Shown here piece by piece: positions 33,470 to 44,486 of a DNA stretch of 64,000 nt. A model generated the notes under the pieces. That model had not been told where the DNA came from. It ran no database searches and saw only the letters and a list, made by a program, of their open reading frames with translations. The position numbers were made by a program, and so were the translations under genes. Every line of letters starts with the position of its first letter. Positions within the stretch are counted from its first letter, which is position 1. Source of the stretch: Rhizomys pruinosus (Eukaryota; Chordata; Mammalia; Rodentia; Spalacidae); the NCBI GenBank assembly GCA_009823505.1, contig VZQC01004706.1, positions 540,480 to 604,479 of the forward strand. The letters run 5' to 3'.

Positions 33470-34546
33470 GTTATAATACCTAAGGGATGCCAAAAGTTCC
33501 ACCAGAAAACTCCTAGGAACAATTAACAGCTTCAGTAAAGTGGCAGGTTACAAAATTAATCTACAAAAATCAGTAGCCTTTCTATTTGTCAATAGCAAGC
33601 AATTGAAGAAGGAGTACATGGAAACCCTTCCATTCACAATAGCCTCAAAGAAAAGTATCAGGAAACAAACCTGACCACAGACTTTAAAGATCTCTACAAT
33701 GAGAATTTTATATCTTTGAAGAAGGAGATTGAGGAAGACACCAGAAGATGGAAGGACTTCCCATGTTCCTGGAGTAGAAGAACTAAAAATGATCATCCTA
33801 CCCAAAGGAATATATAGATTCAATGCAATCCCAACCAAAAGCCCCATGACTTTCTTCACAGAATTAGAAAAAAATCCTAAATTTTGTGTGGAAAAACAAA
33901 AGGCCCTAGATAGCCAAAGCAACCCTGATCAAAAAGAGCAATGCAGGTAGGCATACAATACCAGATCTCAAACTCTATTGCAGAGCTATCATTATAAAAA
34001 TAGCACGGTACTGGCACAAAAATAAACCCATAGGCCGATGGAATAAAATGAAAGCAACCCAAGTGTCCCTCAACTGATGGGTGGATAAAGAAAATGTGGT
34101 ACATTTACACAATGGAGTTCTATGGAGTGGTAAAGAAAGATGACATCATGAAATTTGCAGGTAAATGGATGGAACTAGAAGCTGTTATGCTAAGTGAAGT
34201 AATACAGTCTCAGAAAACAAATGATGTATGTTACCCCTCATTTGTGGATGCTAGCACCAAATCCTTATATGCAAGTCAAAGTAGGTAGTTGGTCAAATTG
34301 AATACCACATTGACCTATTGGACACATTGACCACTAGAGACATAGCTTGAAGCACATGTCTCTACTTTCAAGAAGTACATGTCTCAGTTTTAAGAATTAT
34401 GAGAAAAAATAAATCTCTTTTTTAAAATAAGAAGACACAAATTTGGGGGAGGGGAGGTGGGGGTAGATCTTGCAGGAGTTAAAGGAAAGGATTGTGGTAA
34501 ATATGATCAAAATACATTGTATGAAATTCTCAAGGAATTAATATAT
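33470..34546 (+). mobile_element. 5'-truncated L1 with internal ORF2 deletion
   Basis: It starts in the RT region just after the FADD block ('ggatgccaaaagttccaccagaaaactcc'), runs through 'caatcccaaccaaaagccccatgactttc' and the WYWHKN-type block near 34010, then jumps at about 34048 to the extreme C-terminus (CCCTCAACTGATGGGTGG, MWYIYTMEFYG frame at 34094-34288). It ends in a 3' UTR with 'ggggaggtgggggtagatc' and 'caaaatacattgtatgaaattctcaagg'. About 900 bp of ORF2 is missing relative to the 47-kb copy. Dead. Confidence 0.85.
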
Positions 34547-34559
34547 ATATAAGACTTCC

Positions 34560-34895
34560 CAAAGAGGCATCTTCTACTTTCCCTCTCAACTTGCCAGTTT
34601 AAGGCAAACTTTCCAAGAGCATTTGCTGGCTTCTTGCCACTGATCTCACCAGGGAAGATCTTAGGAAGCTCCTTACATGATGTGAGAAACCCTTCACAAC
34701 ACACCGCTGCTTGACGTTTGACTCTCCATCCGAGTTGGCAGGTTCCAGGTAGCAGACCCCACTGGGATCTGAGGAAAAGAGGAGGAGGATGTCTGCTGGA
34801 ACGATCTCAATACAATGCATCTGGAAGAAGTCTCCCACACCTACATCCTGCCAGCACTTCTGCATGTATTGTTGCTCTTTTCTGGGTGGAAGACA
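34560..34895 (-). pseudogene. ATP10-like P4-ATPase (flippase) pseudogene fragment
   Basis: The minus-strand frame 34865-34599 encodes a [12 protein letters not shown] stretch, then [29 protein letters not shown] and VVKGFS. This is the actuator-domain region of P4-ATPases, which flip phospholipids across membranes; DGES/DGET is the family's conserved motif. The SSDP-G-C and KQR-VVKGF wording points to the ATP10 branch. After a frameshift the 34704-34507 frame continues with [10 protein letters not shown], like the next segment of the family. A pyrimidine tract ending in CAG lies just upstream (minus strand, near 34882), so an unprocessed exon relic is possible, as is a processed copy cut by the L1 at its 3' side. 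Only about 100 of >1,400 residues remain. Non-functional. Confidence 0.65.
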
Positions 34896-34924
34896 AGTGT
34901 CTCAGTGGGTTTTTCCTCATTATC

Positions 34925-35165
34925 CTGGTTCACTTAAAATGTCAACTTGTCACAACCTAGAGCCATCAGGGAAGGGAACTGAGGAATCTTCTAGATTGGG
35001 TTGGTCTGTATGTCTGTGGGGGGTCAGCTTGATTGTTGGGGACCATTCTTCCCTAGGTAGGTGGTCTGGGGCTGTATAAGAATAGAGTGGGCTGACTAGG
35101 AAACAAGCAAAGACTCCCACATTTATTCTGATGATGATCATGGGAGAAAGCAAAAGTGCAAAGAA
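34925..35165 (-). mobile_element. Medium-reiterated rodent repeat, truncated
   Basis: 'aaaatgtcaacttgtcacaacctagagccatcagggaagggaactgagg' is the reversed end of the 24.2-kb repeat (its gtgtcaagttgaca end). 'ggtggtctggggctgtataagaatagagtgggctgactagg' follows. Confidence 0.6.
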
Positions 35166-35429
35166 CTAAGATGTAGGAAAGATGGATCGTGATTATAAAG
35201 AGCAGTGAAAAGGATGCTGGTCATTATTTAAGAATGCTCTAGACAGTGATGAGATGGAAAACTCTTAACACCTAAACATCAAGAGCCTTAGTAACAAAAC
35301 TCCAGGAACTTTGACTGGATGGGACCACCATAATGAGAAAAGTAGAAGACAGAATTCCCCTCTAATTCCTTGTAATTTATCATGTTCAAATAAAAGTTGC
35401 TATTGCTTGTATTTTAAAAAATGTTCATT

Positions 35430-35910
35430 AGTACAAACGTCAACTTGCTGTGTAATTTAGGAATGTAAAGTTTTTTTCTTTTCACCTGCAGGCAAGTTTA
35501 TGGTTAAACCGTGAATCCATAAATGTGTTTTGGAATTAACATATAGCTTATTTTCAGACTTTGTAAATTTATTATATGTATGGAGTGCAAAAAAAAGCTA
35601 ACAGTAGAATCATGAACATCAGAGGCTGAGATAGAATGGATATATGGATGAAACTGATCAGTGAATACAAAGTTGCAGTTACATAGAGCAAGAAGCTTTG
35701 ATGTGTGATTTTATAGTAGGATGAATATAGATGTAATGTTACATGCATTCAAAGAAAGAACTGTAGAAGTTTTAACCACAAATAAATTATACATGTTTAA
35801 CAACAGATATTTTCAGCAGATTTAAGCTTTAAACAATATATACCTGCATGAAACATCATGTGAACCTTGTAATACGTGCAACTTTATATATGCAACCAAA
35901 ATAATTTTTA
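35430..35910 (+). mobile_element. Fragment related to the L1 3' UTR modules
   Basis: 'ggaattaacatatagcttattttcagactttgtaaatttattatatgtatggagtg' parallels 7718-7770 of the first L1 3' UTR. 'cgtcaacttgctgtgtaa..ttttcacctgcagg' parallels 51541-51575. Diverged and lacking ORF2. Confidence 0.45.
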
Positions 35911-35919
35911 AAATACAGC

Positions 35920-36172
35920 TGATGAGCTGTGCTTAATGCCAAAACATGTATGGCATTTGAATTTATCCTTCCGAACACTCCTCTCTCATCCTTGAACTTA
36001 TCCATGCATTTCACAACCAGCCTTATACTTTCATTTATAAAAGGAAATTCTGTACTATAAGAAAATCAAATAACTCATAATGTTTAACTTAATTTTTAAA
36101 CCTTGCTTAATTCTTGAATGTGCTTACAAATTATGCCCTTTGAAAACAATGTAACTTCTAAATCCCCAAATC
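35920..36172 (+). repeat. Direct repeat DR-A, copy 2
   Basis: Second copy of the 33131-33384 sequence, same orientation, with small indels. The tail 'tgccctttgaaaacaatgtaacttctaaatccccaaatcatatatat' runs into AT-rich DNA as in copy 1. Confidence 0.6.
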
Positions 36173-36179
36173 ATATATA

Positions 36180-37015
36180 TAATTCTTTGTAAGGACTAAG
36201 CATTCACAGTGCTATCATTTTATTTCCTCCACATTTTGCTTGACACAGTGTATCTCACTGGCCTCAACTTGACCATCAGTGCCAGTCAACCTGTCCAGGA
36301 AGCTTCCAGAACTGTACCTTTCTCCAACTTCTAATTAACCCTCATTGGGTTCACAAATCTTGCCACAATGTAGAGCTTTGTAAGAAGGTCCTGGGGGTCA
36401 AAATCATTTGCTCATACTTGTGCTTTACTAACTTATTCATTATCTTAGTCACTCATGCGAATTTTTACCATGGTTCCTTCGAACCTCCTAAATCATTTAG
36501 GGGCTTTTTTCAGCAACTCAGATATAGTTATTTCAGCCTCTGACTTTGTCTTTATTGACAGACTTGCAACCAACAGTGCACCATACAGAGAATCACTCTA
36601 AACCAATCATTCCCCATTTAACTGTTGAGAATAATTTATAATATATATAATATATAGATATATATTATATATATAAATATATCCCATCTCTCAGGTCATG
36701 CCTATTTTGTCAAAATTACTCTTTAATCTTATTTAAAATGCACCTAAGATAGGACATTTAGGAGTGGCTTTGGCTCAAATAATGTGACCACTTGTCTTTG
36801 ACAATCTAGCTCTCCAGACACTTGTTCCCCCCACACCATCAGGCTCACCCCATTGTGTATTTAATTTGCCCCACACCCAACTTCACACGATGCTCACACT
36901 TCTTTACAAAATGAAAAGTCCCATAACACTCAGGACATTAATTTTCCTTTCATTAGTTTTTTTTTTTAAACCTGTTTATTTTCTTTCCTGTTTATGATGT
37001 TTCTTCATCTAAGCA
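36180..37015. other. Non-coding stretch
   Basis: No recognisable gene or repeat. A (TA)-rich patch at 36637-36682. Confidence 0.35.
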
Positions 37016-37022
37016 TGAATAT

Positions 37023-37262
37023 TGATGGCTGGATGTGCAGGTCAGTTGGTAGAGGTGCTTGTCTAGCATGCATGAAGTTCTGGGTTTGATCTCTAGCATG
37101 GAATAATAAAAGAGCATATTGGTACAGGTGCATGTCTGTAATCCCAGCACTTGAAAGATGGACATAGGAGAAACAGTAGTTCAAGGTCATGCTCAGCTAT
37201 ATAAGGACTTAGAAACAACTCTCCTTCAATAAATGTCTCAAGAAAACAAAATAACAAAAAAG
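37023..37262 (+). mobile_element. ID-B1 (B4-type) SINE
   Basis: ID head 'gatggctggatgtgcaggtcagttggtagaggtgcttgtctagcatgcatgaag', then a B1-like half 'ggtgcatgtctgtaatcccagcacttgaaagatgg' ending 'tgtctcaagaaaac'. Confidence 0.75.
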
Positions 37263-37548
37263 ATATAAAATGAATGAAATGCACATGAATAATGTAACAC
37301 TCATGAATAAATGGGTGAATGGATGGGACACTTAAGAATGAGTGGGTAAATGAATGTATGAATGAGAGAATGAATGAAATATTTATGAATGAGTGGCTGA
37401 ATGAATGGGACCCTTATGGAGACCTGGTTCTTTTGTATTTCCTCCATGCATATCTAAAGCACTGTTTCCTTCACTAAACCATTCTTTCATGAAAAACATA
37501 TACATGTATTCATTAATCACTATCAGACTAAGATCTATAGAAGTAGTA

Positions 37549-38150
37549 TTAATTATTTTTCTCATTGCTGTGACCAAAACCTGAAAACAATCAACTTAAG
37601 GAAGGACAGGATGATTCAGGTTCACAGTTTGAGGGTAGAGTCCATCACAACAGGGAAAGCATGGTGAAGGAGCAGCTTGGTCCACAGCACTGATCTGGAA
37701 GCAGAGAAAAGAGGAAGCCAACTCACTTTCTCCTTTTCACTCCATCTCAGACTCCAGCCCATCAGATGGCACCAAATATAGTCCCTCCAGTTAAAACTCT
37801 AAGGAAACACAGACACACTCAGAGGGATGCCTCACTGTGGAAATGACTTTTATAAATGGGCATGTCTGAACTGATGACTTTCAATCACCCCTAGCAAAAC
37901 CACATATTCTTGTGTCTTGTGACCTTGGCCTCTGATCTCATTTCCTAGGCAACCTCAATTTGGTACTCCATCCCAAATATATGAATGAATGAATTCATGA
38001 ATGAATGAACACAGCGATACCATCAAGAATAAACATATCAAAGGGCTGAAAGGCAGTGTCCCATCTCTATTGGACACAGTGAAAACTGGGAAGGATGAAA
38101 GAAATATTTTAGAACTAGGCCAGATGGTCTGTTAAGATTAGGTGGAGTCA
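37549..38150 (+). mobile_element. Medium-reiterated repeat / R2 family copy 2, 5' part
   Basis: It begins with a tcattgctgtgaccaaaacc phrase typical of the tgctgtgacaaaac repeat and leads into the R2 blocks shared with 26.2-26.7 kb. It is interrupted at 38150 by a SINE and resumes at 38795 after a 17-bp target duplication. Confidence 0.6.
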
Positions 38151-38794
38151 GGGCTGGAGAGATGGCCTAGCGGTTAAGAGCTCCGATGCTCTTGCAGAGG
38201 ACCTGGGTTCAATCCCCATCACCTGCTGGGTTCTCCAGCAGGTAGGGCAGAGAGGAAAGCCAGGCCAGCCTGTCTCTCCTCCGGGGCTGAGCAGGATGGC
38301 GAGTGTAGACAAGCCAAAAAGAACCACACAGGGGGTCAGGAGTCTCGTAAATGCAAGAACTCACTTTATTGAATCAGGCAGCATCTTATATATGCTTGGT
38401 GGGAGGGGTGGAGAAAGGAAGGTGGGAGAGGAGTTACGTAGAGTGGGGGGATAGCTTTGGGCCAATAGTAACTTGCCACATCGGTTGTAGGCGTTTTCAG
38501 GTCAGGCTATGCTGAGTCACTCCTATGTGGATGTGACCGGCCAGAGACAGGTCGCTAAACTCTAGTCAGGCTCAGGGGGTTACAGTAGACCACATTCTCT
38601 AGGGCTCACAGGGCCCATCAAGCACCCACATGGCAGTTGAGAGCCATCTGTAACTCCAATTCCAGGAAAACTCCAGTTCAAGGGGAATCTGACACCCTCT
38701 TCTGACTTCCGCGGCATTGCACGACATGGGTGCACAAACCTACATGCAGACAGTACATTCATATGCATAAAAAATAAATAAATAAAATAAAAAA
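38151..38794 (+). mobile_element. B2-like SINE, itself split by an LTR
   Basis: Head gggctggagagatggcctagcgg (38151-38221), interruption at 38222-38613, then the remaining body from 38614 (cacccacatggcagttg, acagtacattcatatgcata, A-tail). The target duplication aagattaggtggagtca is perfect at 38134-38150 and 38795-38811. Confidence 0.93.
38222..38613 (-). mobile_element. Solo LTR, ERVK/IAP-like
   Basis: About 390 bp inside the SINE, flanked by cccatca at 38215-38221 and 38614-38620. On the minus strand it starts near TGTGAGCCC and ends near AACCCAGCA (TG...CA). It has a TATA motif (reverse of cttatatatgc at 38388-38398) and, about 25 bp downstream, AATAAA (reverse of tttatt near 38365). It is CpG-richer than its surroundings. 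This is a single LTR left by recombination between two LTRs of a provirus; no retroviral gene remains. ERVK is inferred from size and target-duplication length only. Confidence 0.72.
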
Positions 38795-39066
38795 AAGATT
38801 AGGTGGAGTCAAACTTGTACTTCTCCAATTGAAACTGGAGAAGCCATTTCAAATAAAATTATGGGTGTGCCAAGATGCCAGACACAGTTACAGAGACAGA
38901 GACAGAGTTCCAACAATCCAATTCCAGCCACACAATTCTGGGATACAGAAGGTTCCAAGAAATATTAGGGGACCTAGTGTCCACCAAGTTCTGGCCAATC
39001 TTAAAATCTAAATTTTAAGAGTTAGGGTATTTGTTCAGGTGATCATAATGTTGGCATTATAATGTC
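38795..39066 (+). repeat. R2 family copy 2, 3' part
   Basis: Continues the interrupted repeat: 'attgaaactggagaagccatttcaaataaaattatggg' and 'caggtgatcataatgttggc' match 26535-26740. Confidence 0.6.
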
Positions 39067-39127
39067 ACATTTCATTAATACTTAGGCATTAGTTAATCTA
39101 ATTGACTTCACAATAGAAGGTGAGAAG

Positions 39128-39236
39128 GAAGGGGGAGAGGAGGAGGAGGAGGAGGAGGAGGAAGAGGAGAAGGAGGAGAAAGAGGAGGAGGAGGAGGGCA
39201 AGCAAGAGGAGGGGGCAATGGGAGGAAGTGGAGGAG
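39128..39236. repeat. (GGA)n purine tract
   Basis: GGA/GAA-rich array, pure at about 39140-39200. The frames on the opposite strand that read as poly-Ser/Leu are artefacts of it. Confidence 0.9.
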
Positions 39237-39597
39237 GGAGATAAATCAGCACATAAAGTGCTGAGCCACATAAGCCTGAACGCCTGAGATTGATCCCCAG
39301 AAACCACTCTCTGGACCCCATGTAAAAAGCCAGATGTGGTGGTGTGCACTTGTGATCTCCTGTGGTGAGATAGGAACAGAGACTGGAGGACTGCTCAGAA
39401 GCTCAGGGGCCACTGGACTGGATTATGTAGCACAGCAGCAGAAACCAGACTAATGCTTCAACAAGGTGGAAGTTGAGAACTGACTCCTGGAAAATGTCCT
39501 CTGCTGCCCACATGTGTACTATGACATTTATGCACCCACATTCACATACACAGTGCAACGCACATGTGTACACACATGTACACACACAAAAATCAAT
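39237..39597 (+). mobile_element. B4/RSINE1-type composite SINE
   Basis: 'gagattgatccccagaaacc' (tRNA-like), B1-like 'agccagatgtggtggtgtgcacttgtgatc', then a CA-rich tail with acacatgtacacacacaaaaatc. Confidence 0.75.
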
Positions 39598-40065
39598 AGC
39601 TAATGTGAAGGAAGAAGAGAAGAAATAATTTGACATTTGTGTCTTTGGTGATAGAGACAAATAGAAAAATACTCCACTTCAAATTTTTCCATGTGATAAA
39701 GCTGCAAATAAGTGATTTGGAAGATATATGGAAAGCTTAGCACAGCTTAGTCTATCTCAGTGCTTCATTTTGGATACGCCACACCAATAAGAATATGCTA
39801 GGGAGCATGTGTTAGATGATGGACCCTCTGCAACCACTACTCAGGCAAAAGGGGAGAGAGCAACACCACTCTAGAGACATGCACAGGCTAGCTGAAATCT
39901 AGGATAGTGTACCTGGGGACCTAGGTTTGGAAAAAGTAGAAGTGAGCAGAAATTACTTCTTAGAGCTTTGAGAAATGCTTCACATTATGTCTGGTAGGAA
40001 GTAGAAGACTGCATTCCAAAAGGTTTGTCTTGATGTGAAATGTCTTTAACAATAAGATATTGGGT

Positions 40066-40107
40066 GCTGGGAGATAGCTCAGTTGATAAGGCATTAGCTT
40101 GATATTG
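40066..40107 (+). mobile_element. ID-type fragment interrupted by B1
   Basis: 'gctgggagatagctcagttgataaggcattagcttg' is an ID head. A reverse B1 follows at once, and a second ID head of almost the same wording lies at 40320. Confidence 0.55.
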
Positions 40108-40109
40108 AA

Positions 40110-40111
40110 TG

Positions 40112-40147
<36 letters not shown>

Positions 40148-40291
40148 GTCTTTTAGAGACAGGGTCTCCCTGTAGCCCCAGCTGTCCTGGAACTCACTCT
40201 GTAGAGCAGGCTGGCCTTGAACTCACAAAGATCTGCCTGCCTCTGCATCCCAAGTGCTATGATTAAAGGCACACACCACCACGTCCAGCTG
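40110..40291 (-). mobile_element. B1 SINE
   Basis: T35-like run, ggtcttttagagacagggtctccctg, cactctgtagagcaggctgg, ending ccaccacgtccagct. Full length in reverse. Confidence 0.92.
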
Positions 40292-40317
40292 ATAGGAATT
40301 GTCTTATGGAGATATTT

Positions 40318-40480
40318 GGGGCTGGGGGATAGCTCAGTTGATAAGGTGTTAGGTAAAGTGCTGTCTGGCAAACACTAGGTCCTGGTTTCTATCACTAGAA
40401 CCAATATTTAAAAAGTCGGGTGCACAGGCATGCATTGTACTCCTAGCACTGAGGCAGTGGAAAAAGGCAGATCTCTAGGG
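40318..40480 (+). mobile_element. ID-B1 (B4-type) SINE
   Basis: ID head 'ggggctgggggatagctcagttgataagg', 'ggtcctggtttctatcactagaacc', then a B1-like 'caggcatgcattgtactcctagcactgaggcagtgg'. Confidence 0.7.
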
Positions 40481-40484
40481 CTTT

Positions 40485-40758
40485 GGTCCCCAATTGGTGG
40501 CAGTATTTGGGGACATTAAGGAACCTTGGGAGGTCGAGCCTCACTGGAAGAAGCACACCATCTTGAGGGCTTATAGCGTCACACTCCTGTCTCCCCCCCA
40601 CCCCCACCAGCCAGCTTCCTGCTCCTGCTGCCCTGCAGTGCCTTCTCCCCAGCATTGGCCTCTCTATCTTTCTGGAACCATAAAATAAAATGAACTTTTT
40701 TTTGCCTTAAGTTGCTTTTGGTCACAGTATTTTATCACAGCAACTAAAAATAACTACT
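40485..40758 (-). mobile_element. Medium-reiterated rodent repeat
   Basis: The right end 'cttaagttgcttttggtcacagtattttatcacagcaactaaaaataact' is the reverse of the tgctgtgataaaacac...gacc start of the 12.5-kb repeat. 'tggaaccataaaataaaatgaac' precedes it. Confidence 0.6.
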
Positions 40759-41308
40759 CCACTGGCTAACAAACCTAGCCTACTTGGCAGATTCTAGGCT
40801 GGCAAGAAACACTATATCACAGAAACAAGTTAAGCAGAGCCTGAGGAATGAGGAAAGAAAGACAGCTGAGGCTTTCCTCTGGCCTCCTGGTACATCTGAA
40901 TACATTTGCAAAGCACCCACACATAATGCACTCGCTCACGAACACATACACAAGTAAGATATAGATATTTAGAAATAGAATGTCTTGAATATTTTAGGGA
41001 TAGTCTTTGGGCATTGTGGCCTGATCATTCCAGTAAAGCTCTATATGTCTGTACCTAGGATATCTCAGTGGACTCTCAACTTTAATATTCCTGGAACCAA
41101 ATGTATCTTCTCCAAAACTAATGCCTTCACACATCACCATCCATCAAGCATGTTTAGGCTAGATCATCGTCCTTGACCCAGGGAAAACCAGTTTAATTTG
41201 ACTTGTCTCTGATTTCCACATGTAATAAACTGAAAGACATATAGCTCTAATAGTTATTAGAGTCTTGCTTTTCATTTTTACCAACATTATTCTCATGTAG
41301 ATCAATGT

Positions 41309-41485
41309 CAAGGGCTGACTGAATGATTCAGCAGTAAAGGCGTTTGCCATCAAATCTGACAATGACCTGGGTTTGATCTCCAGGATCCATACAATGGAAC
41401 GACAGAACTAACTTCTACAAATTGTCCTCTGACTTCCACATATGTTCCATGGAAATAAACACAAACACACACAAATATAAATTGG
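41309..41485 (+). mobile_element. B3-type SINE
   Basis: 'gggctgactgaatgattcagcagtaaaggc' head, 'gggtttgatctccagg' B-box-like, 'cctctgacttccacatatg', and a CA/A-rich tail. Confidence 0.7.
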
Positions 41486-41759
41486 TGTTAAACTGCACTT
41501 TAATGTTTCTGATTAATGTTGGAAAGCTGGGTGGTTGCAATGGTGGAGAAATTAAGGAAAGCCTTAGTGTTGCTCCTGTAGGACATCTTTGCAGAAAGTA
41601 GAAGTTGGAAAGGACTCAGTGCTCAGCTCACAGGGATGCTCCTCAGATCATTTCATAGAGCCTTGCAGACACTGACACTATAAATGACTAACAAGCAACT
41701 TTATTGTATTTTTGGTGATCTGGGAATGGCCATCGTAAGTGAAGTGTAAAAGGGGGGGG

Positions 41760-42066
41760 GCGTTCTGTGGGATATCTCAGCATGTAAAGCCCTTGCTGTG
41801 GAAGTGTGAAGACTGGAGTTTGCTTTCCCAGCATTCAAATAAATGCTGATCAGATGTGGAAGCCTGCTTGTAATCCCAGCACTTGAGAGATGGAGATGGA
41901 AGAATCCCTGGAGCAAGCTGGCTACCTGCCATAACGGAATCAGCAAGGTCTGGGACCATGGGAGAGACCTTGCCTCAATATGCAAGGTGGAAAGTGATGG
42001 CAGAAGATACCTGAAGTCAGCCTCCAGCCTCCCCGCCCACCACATGTACATAAGCACACTGCATTC
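41760..42066 (+). mobile_element. B4/RSINE1-type composite SINE
   Basis: 'gttctgtgggatatctcagcatgtaaagcccttgctgtgg' head, 'gcttgtaatcccagcacttgagagatgg' B1-like middle, 'gagaccttgcctcaatatgcaaggtgg' and a SINE end. Confidence 0.75.
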
Positions 42067-42075
42067 AGAGCATTA

Positions 42076-42281
42076 GTTTATTTATATTTTATTTTTAATT
42101 TTGTGTATATGTGCATCTGTGCACATAAGTGCAGGTGCATTGGGAGACCAGAAGAGTGTGACAGATCCCCTGGACCTGAAGTCACAGGCAGTTGTAAGCC
42201 ACCCAGCATGGGTGCTGGGAAGCAAACTCTAGTATCTAAAAGATTCTCCTACCATTGAGCCGTCCCAGCTCTCCAGCCCCA
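42076..42281 (-). mobile_element. B3/B2-type SINE
   Basis: ATTT tail, 'gcaggtgcattgggagaccagaagag', 'cagcatgggtgctgggaagcaaac', and end ccagctctccagcccc. Confidence 0.75.
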
Positions 42282-42284
42282 AAT

Positions 42285-42925
42285 CAGTACCCTTTAAATG
42301 CCCTTGAACAAACAGAAGTGGGAAGAAAACATGGGAACACACCCACTTTTGAACAGCACCCTGCAAAGGGGAGAATAAATCCCATTCTGTGAATGCCTAG
42401 TGTCCAGTGGTCATCTATTTGCTGAAATTGTTATTAGAGTTGAAACAGAAATCACCAATCTGCCTGGATTCTTTAAGTAAACAAAAGGTATTTAACAAAA
42501 CTATAAATTATAATGCTACAGCAAGAAAACAGAATCAGCCATGCTGAAGCACTCCAGCTGTTTGGGGCTTTCTGCCATTCCAAAATATTTTGTTTCTGTT
42601 TCTCCCCACACATATTTGTGTTTGTTTAAATGAAGTTTATTGTGGTGCTGATTGAAAGAACACATTCCATTTCTTTCAGCCCTGTGATTATGCAGCCTTT
42701 GTGTTGGATTCTATTGGTTGTCAAACTAGGCAAGACTTTTCCCATTGAGCTGTCTTTGTCCTGGCAGGCTTAGGAAGGATAAATGATTTTTATCCACTCT
42801 CACAAAACGGTCTGTTTCGTGTCCCAGAGCTTGTCAAGGCCCCATTGTGTAATAAGTCATCATATTCCCTATATGTATATGTTCATATTTTTTCATTTGT
42901 GCTCCCCCCAAATATTTTCATTCTG
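42285..42925. other. Non-repetitive stretch
   Basis: No repeat recognised across ~640 bp and no open frame of note. It looks single-copy and would be a reasonable place to test for conserved non-coding sequence. Confidence 0.4.
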
Positions 42926-42927
42926 GG

Positions 42928-43003
42928 CTGGGGTGTCACTCAGTGGTAGAGTGCTTGCCTAGCATACATAAAGCCCGAATTCAGTCCCCAGTACCATAAG
43001 ATA
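42928..43003 (+). mobile_element. ID SINE
   Basis: 'gggctggggtgtcactcagtggtagagtgcttgcctagcatacataaagcccgaattcagtccccagtacc' is an almost complete ID element (BC1/tRNA-Ala-derived). Confidence 0.88.
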
Positions 43004-43007
43004 GTAT

Positions 43008-43116
43008 TTCCCCTCTTCCCTTCCTTTCATTTCCTTCCTTTCTTCCTTTCTTCCTTCTTTCCTTCCTCCTTCCTTCATTCTTTCCTTCCTTCTTTCTTTC
43101 TATCTTCCTTTCTTTA
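43008..43116. repeat. (CTTC)n pyrimidine tract
   Basis: CTTCC/CTTT units with interruptions, directly after the ID element. Confidence 0.85.
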
Positions 43117-43624
43117 CTAACGTGTACATTTAGCTGTCTTTTATACTTCCACAATTTCTGCAAAATGACAATGCAATTTGAAAGTGATTACTTATTTTTC
43201 CTGTCTTAGAAGGCAGAACATGACCATAGGGACCACCAGGAAGGGGAGTTCTGGGCTCTATACAATTGATGGCATTTATTTCCATCCCGTGTTCATGAAG
43301 ATGAACAGGGAAAACAGATGTGTGTTAATAGAAGTTTCCTATCACTATGACAAATGCCCAATATTGGTGACTAGGATAAATTGACCTGGGATATGTGGAG
43401 TTCAGGGGCCTTGGAATGCAGCTGTCTTGATAGGGTGGAGGGACTGAAGACAGTCTCTCACAAAACCCTGCTAGGTGGGATAAAAGACCAGTTGGCCACC
43501 AAAGTCCTAGAGCCCCTTGTTCAGGGAAGAGATATCATGGTCAGAGACCTTCAATTATTATCTACCTTACACAGGACCTTTATGTAAAGCCCCTCCCAAC
43601 TTCTCTGTGAAAAGGGCACCTGTC

Positions 43625-43871
43625 GGGCTGGAGAGATGGCCTAGTGGTTAAGAGTGCCGACCGCTCTTACAGAGGACCCGGGTTCGATCCCCAGCACCCA
43701 CATGGCGGCTGAGAACCGTCTGAAACTCCAATTCCAGGAGAACTCCAGTTCCGGGGGAATCCGACACCCTCTTCTGACCTCCGTGGCATTGCACTACCCG
43801 GGTGCACAAACCCGCACGCAGACAGTACATTGATACACATACATAAATAAATAAAATTAAAAAAAAAAAAA
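43625..43871 (+). mobile_element. B2-like SINE, long variant, with TSD
   Basis: Complete copy: gggctggagagatggcctag head, gggttcgatccccagc B-box, long-variant body, acagtacattgatacacat, A-tail. The duplicate ggcacctgtc at 43615-43624 and 43872-43881 fixes its ends. CpGs are largely retained, so it is young. Confidence 0.95.
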
Positions 43872-44126
43872 GGCACCTGTCTCTTTTTTCAAACTTACTC
43901 TTGGAATGTTGTTCCTTTGAAGGCTGCCAACGTTTTCCCTATTTAACCTGTAACCTTGGAGAAATAAACTGATGTTCTGCAAAGAGACAGTTATCCCAGG
44001 AGTGAGTCATTGTCACCCCATCTCTGCTTCTGATCTTGGCTCCCAGGGGGTAGGAGCAAGAGGTATATTTTTAAATAACAGAAATTCTCTGCAGTTCAAG
44101 GTGATAATCTATTCTTATAAAGCAAA

Positions 44127-44205
44127 CGTAGGGTCCACAGAGATGACTTAGTAGACAAAGTACCGGGTGCACATGGGAACAGGTAGTTTGAACTTCAGCA
44201 CTGGC
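44127..44205 (+). mobile_element. tRNA-like SINE head fragment
   Basis: 'ggtccacagagatgacttagtagacaaag' to 'cagcactggcttc'. Short and diverged. Confidence 0.4.
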
Positions 44206-44486
44206 TTCATTGTCTTCTTGTGCATTCTCTCTCCTCTCTCTGCTTTTCTTCTTCTTAGCCTTAGTCCTCCATTTTGAACCTAATGAGATTTGCAGACTAT
44301 CTCACTGGGTTCTCAATTCTGCCACGCTCCAAATCCTCGCTGCACTTTCGGGATGCAGAGACTGCAGATGCTAGGGTGCCGAAATTGACCTCCACTGTGT
44401 TTCTGGGACAAGTCCAGAGACATGGGAACCATTCCATACTTCTGAATTTAAGAAAGGACACTTCCTTAACACTCAAAAGTACTTTT

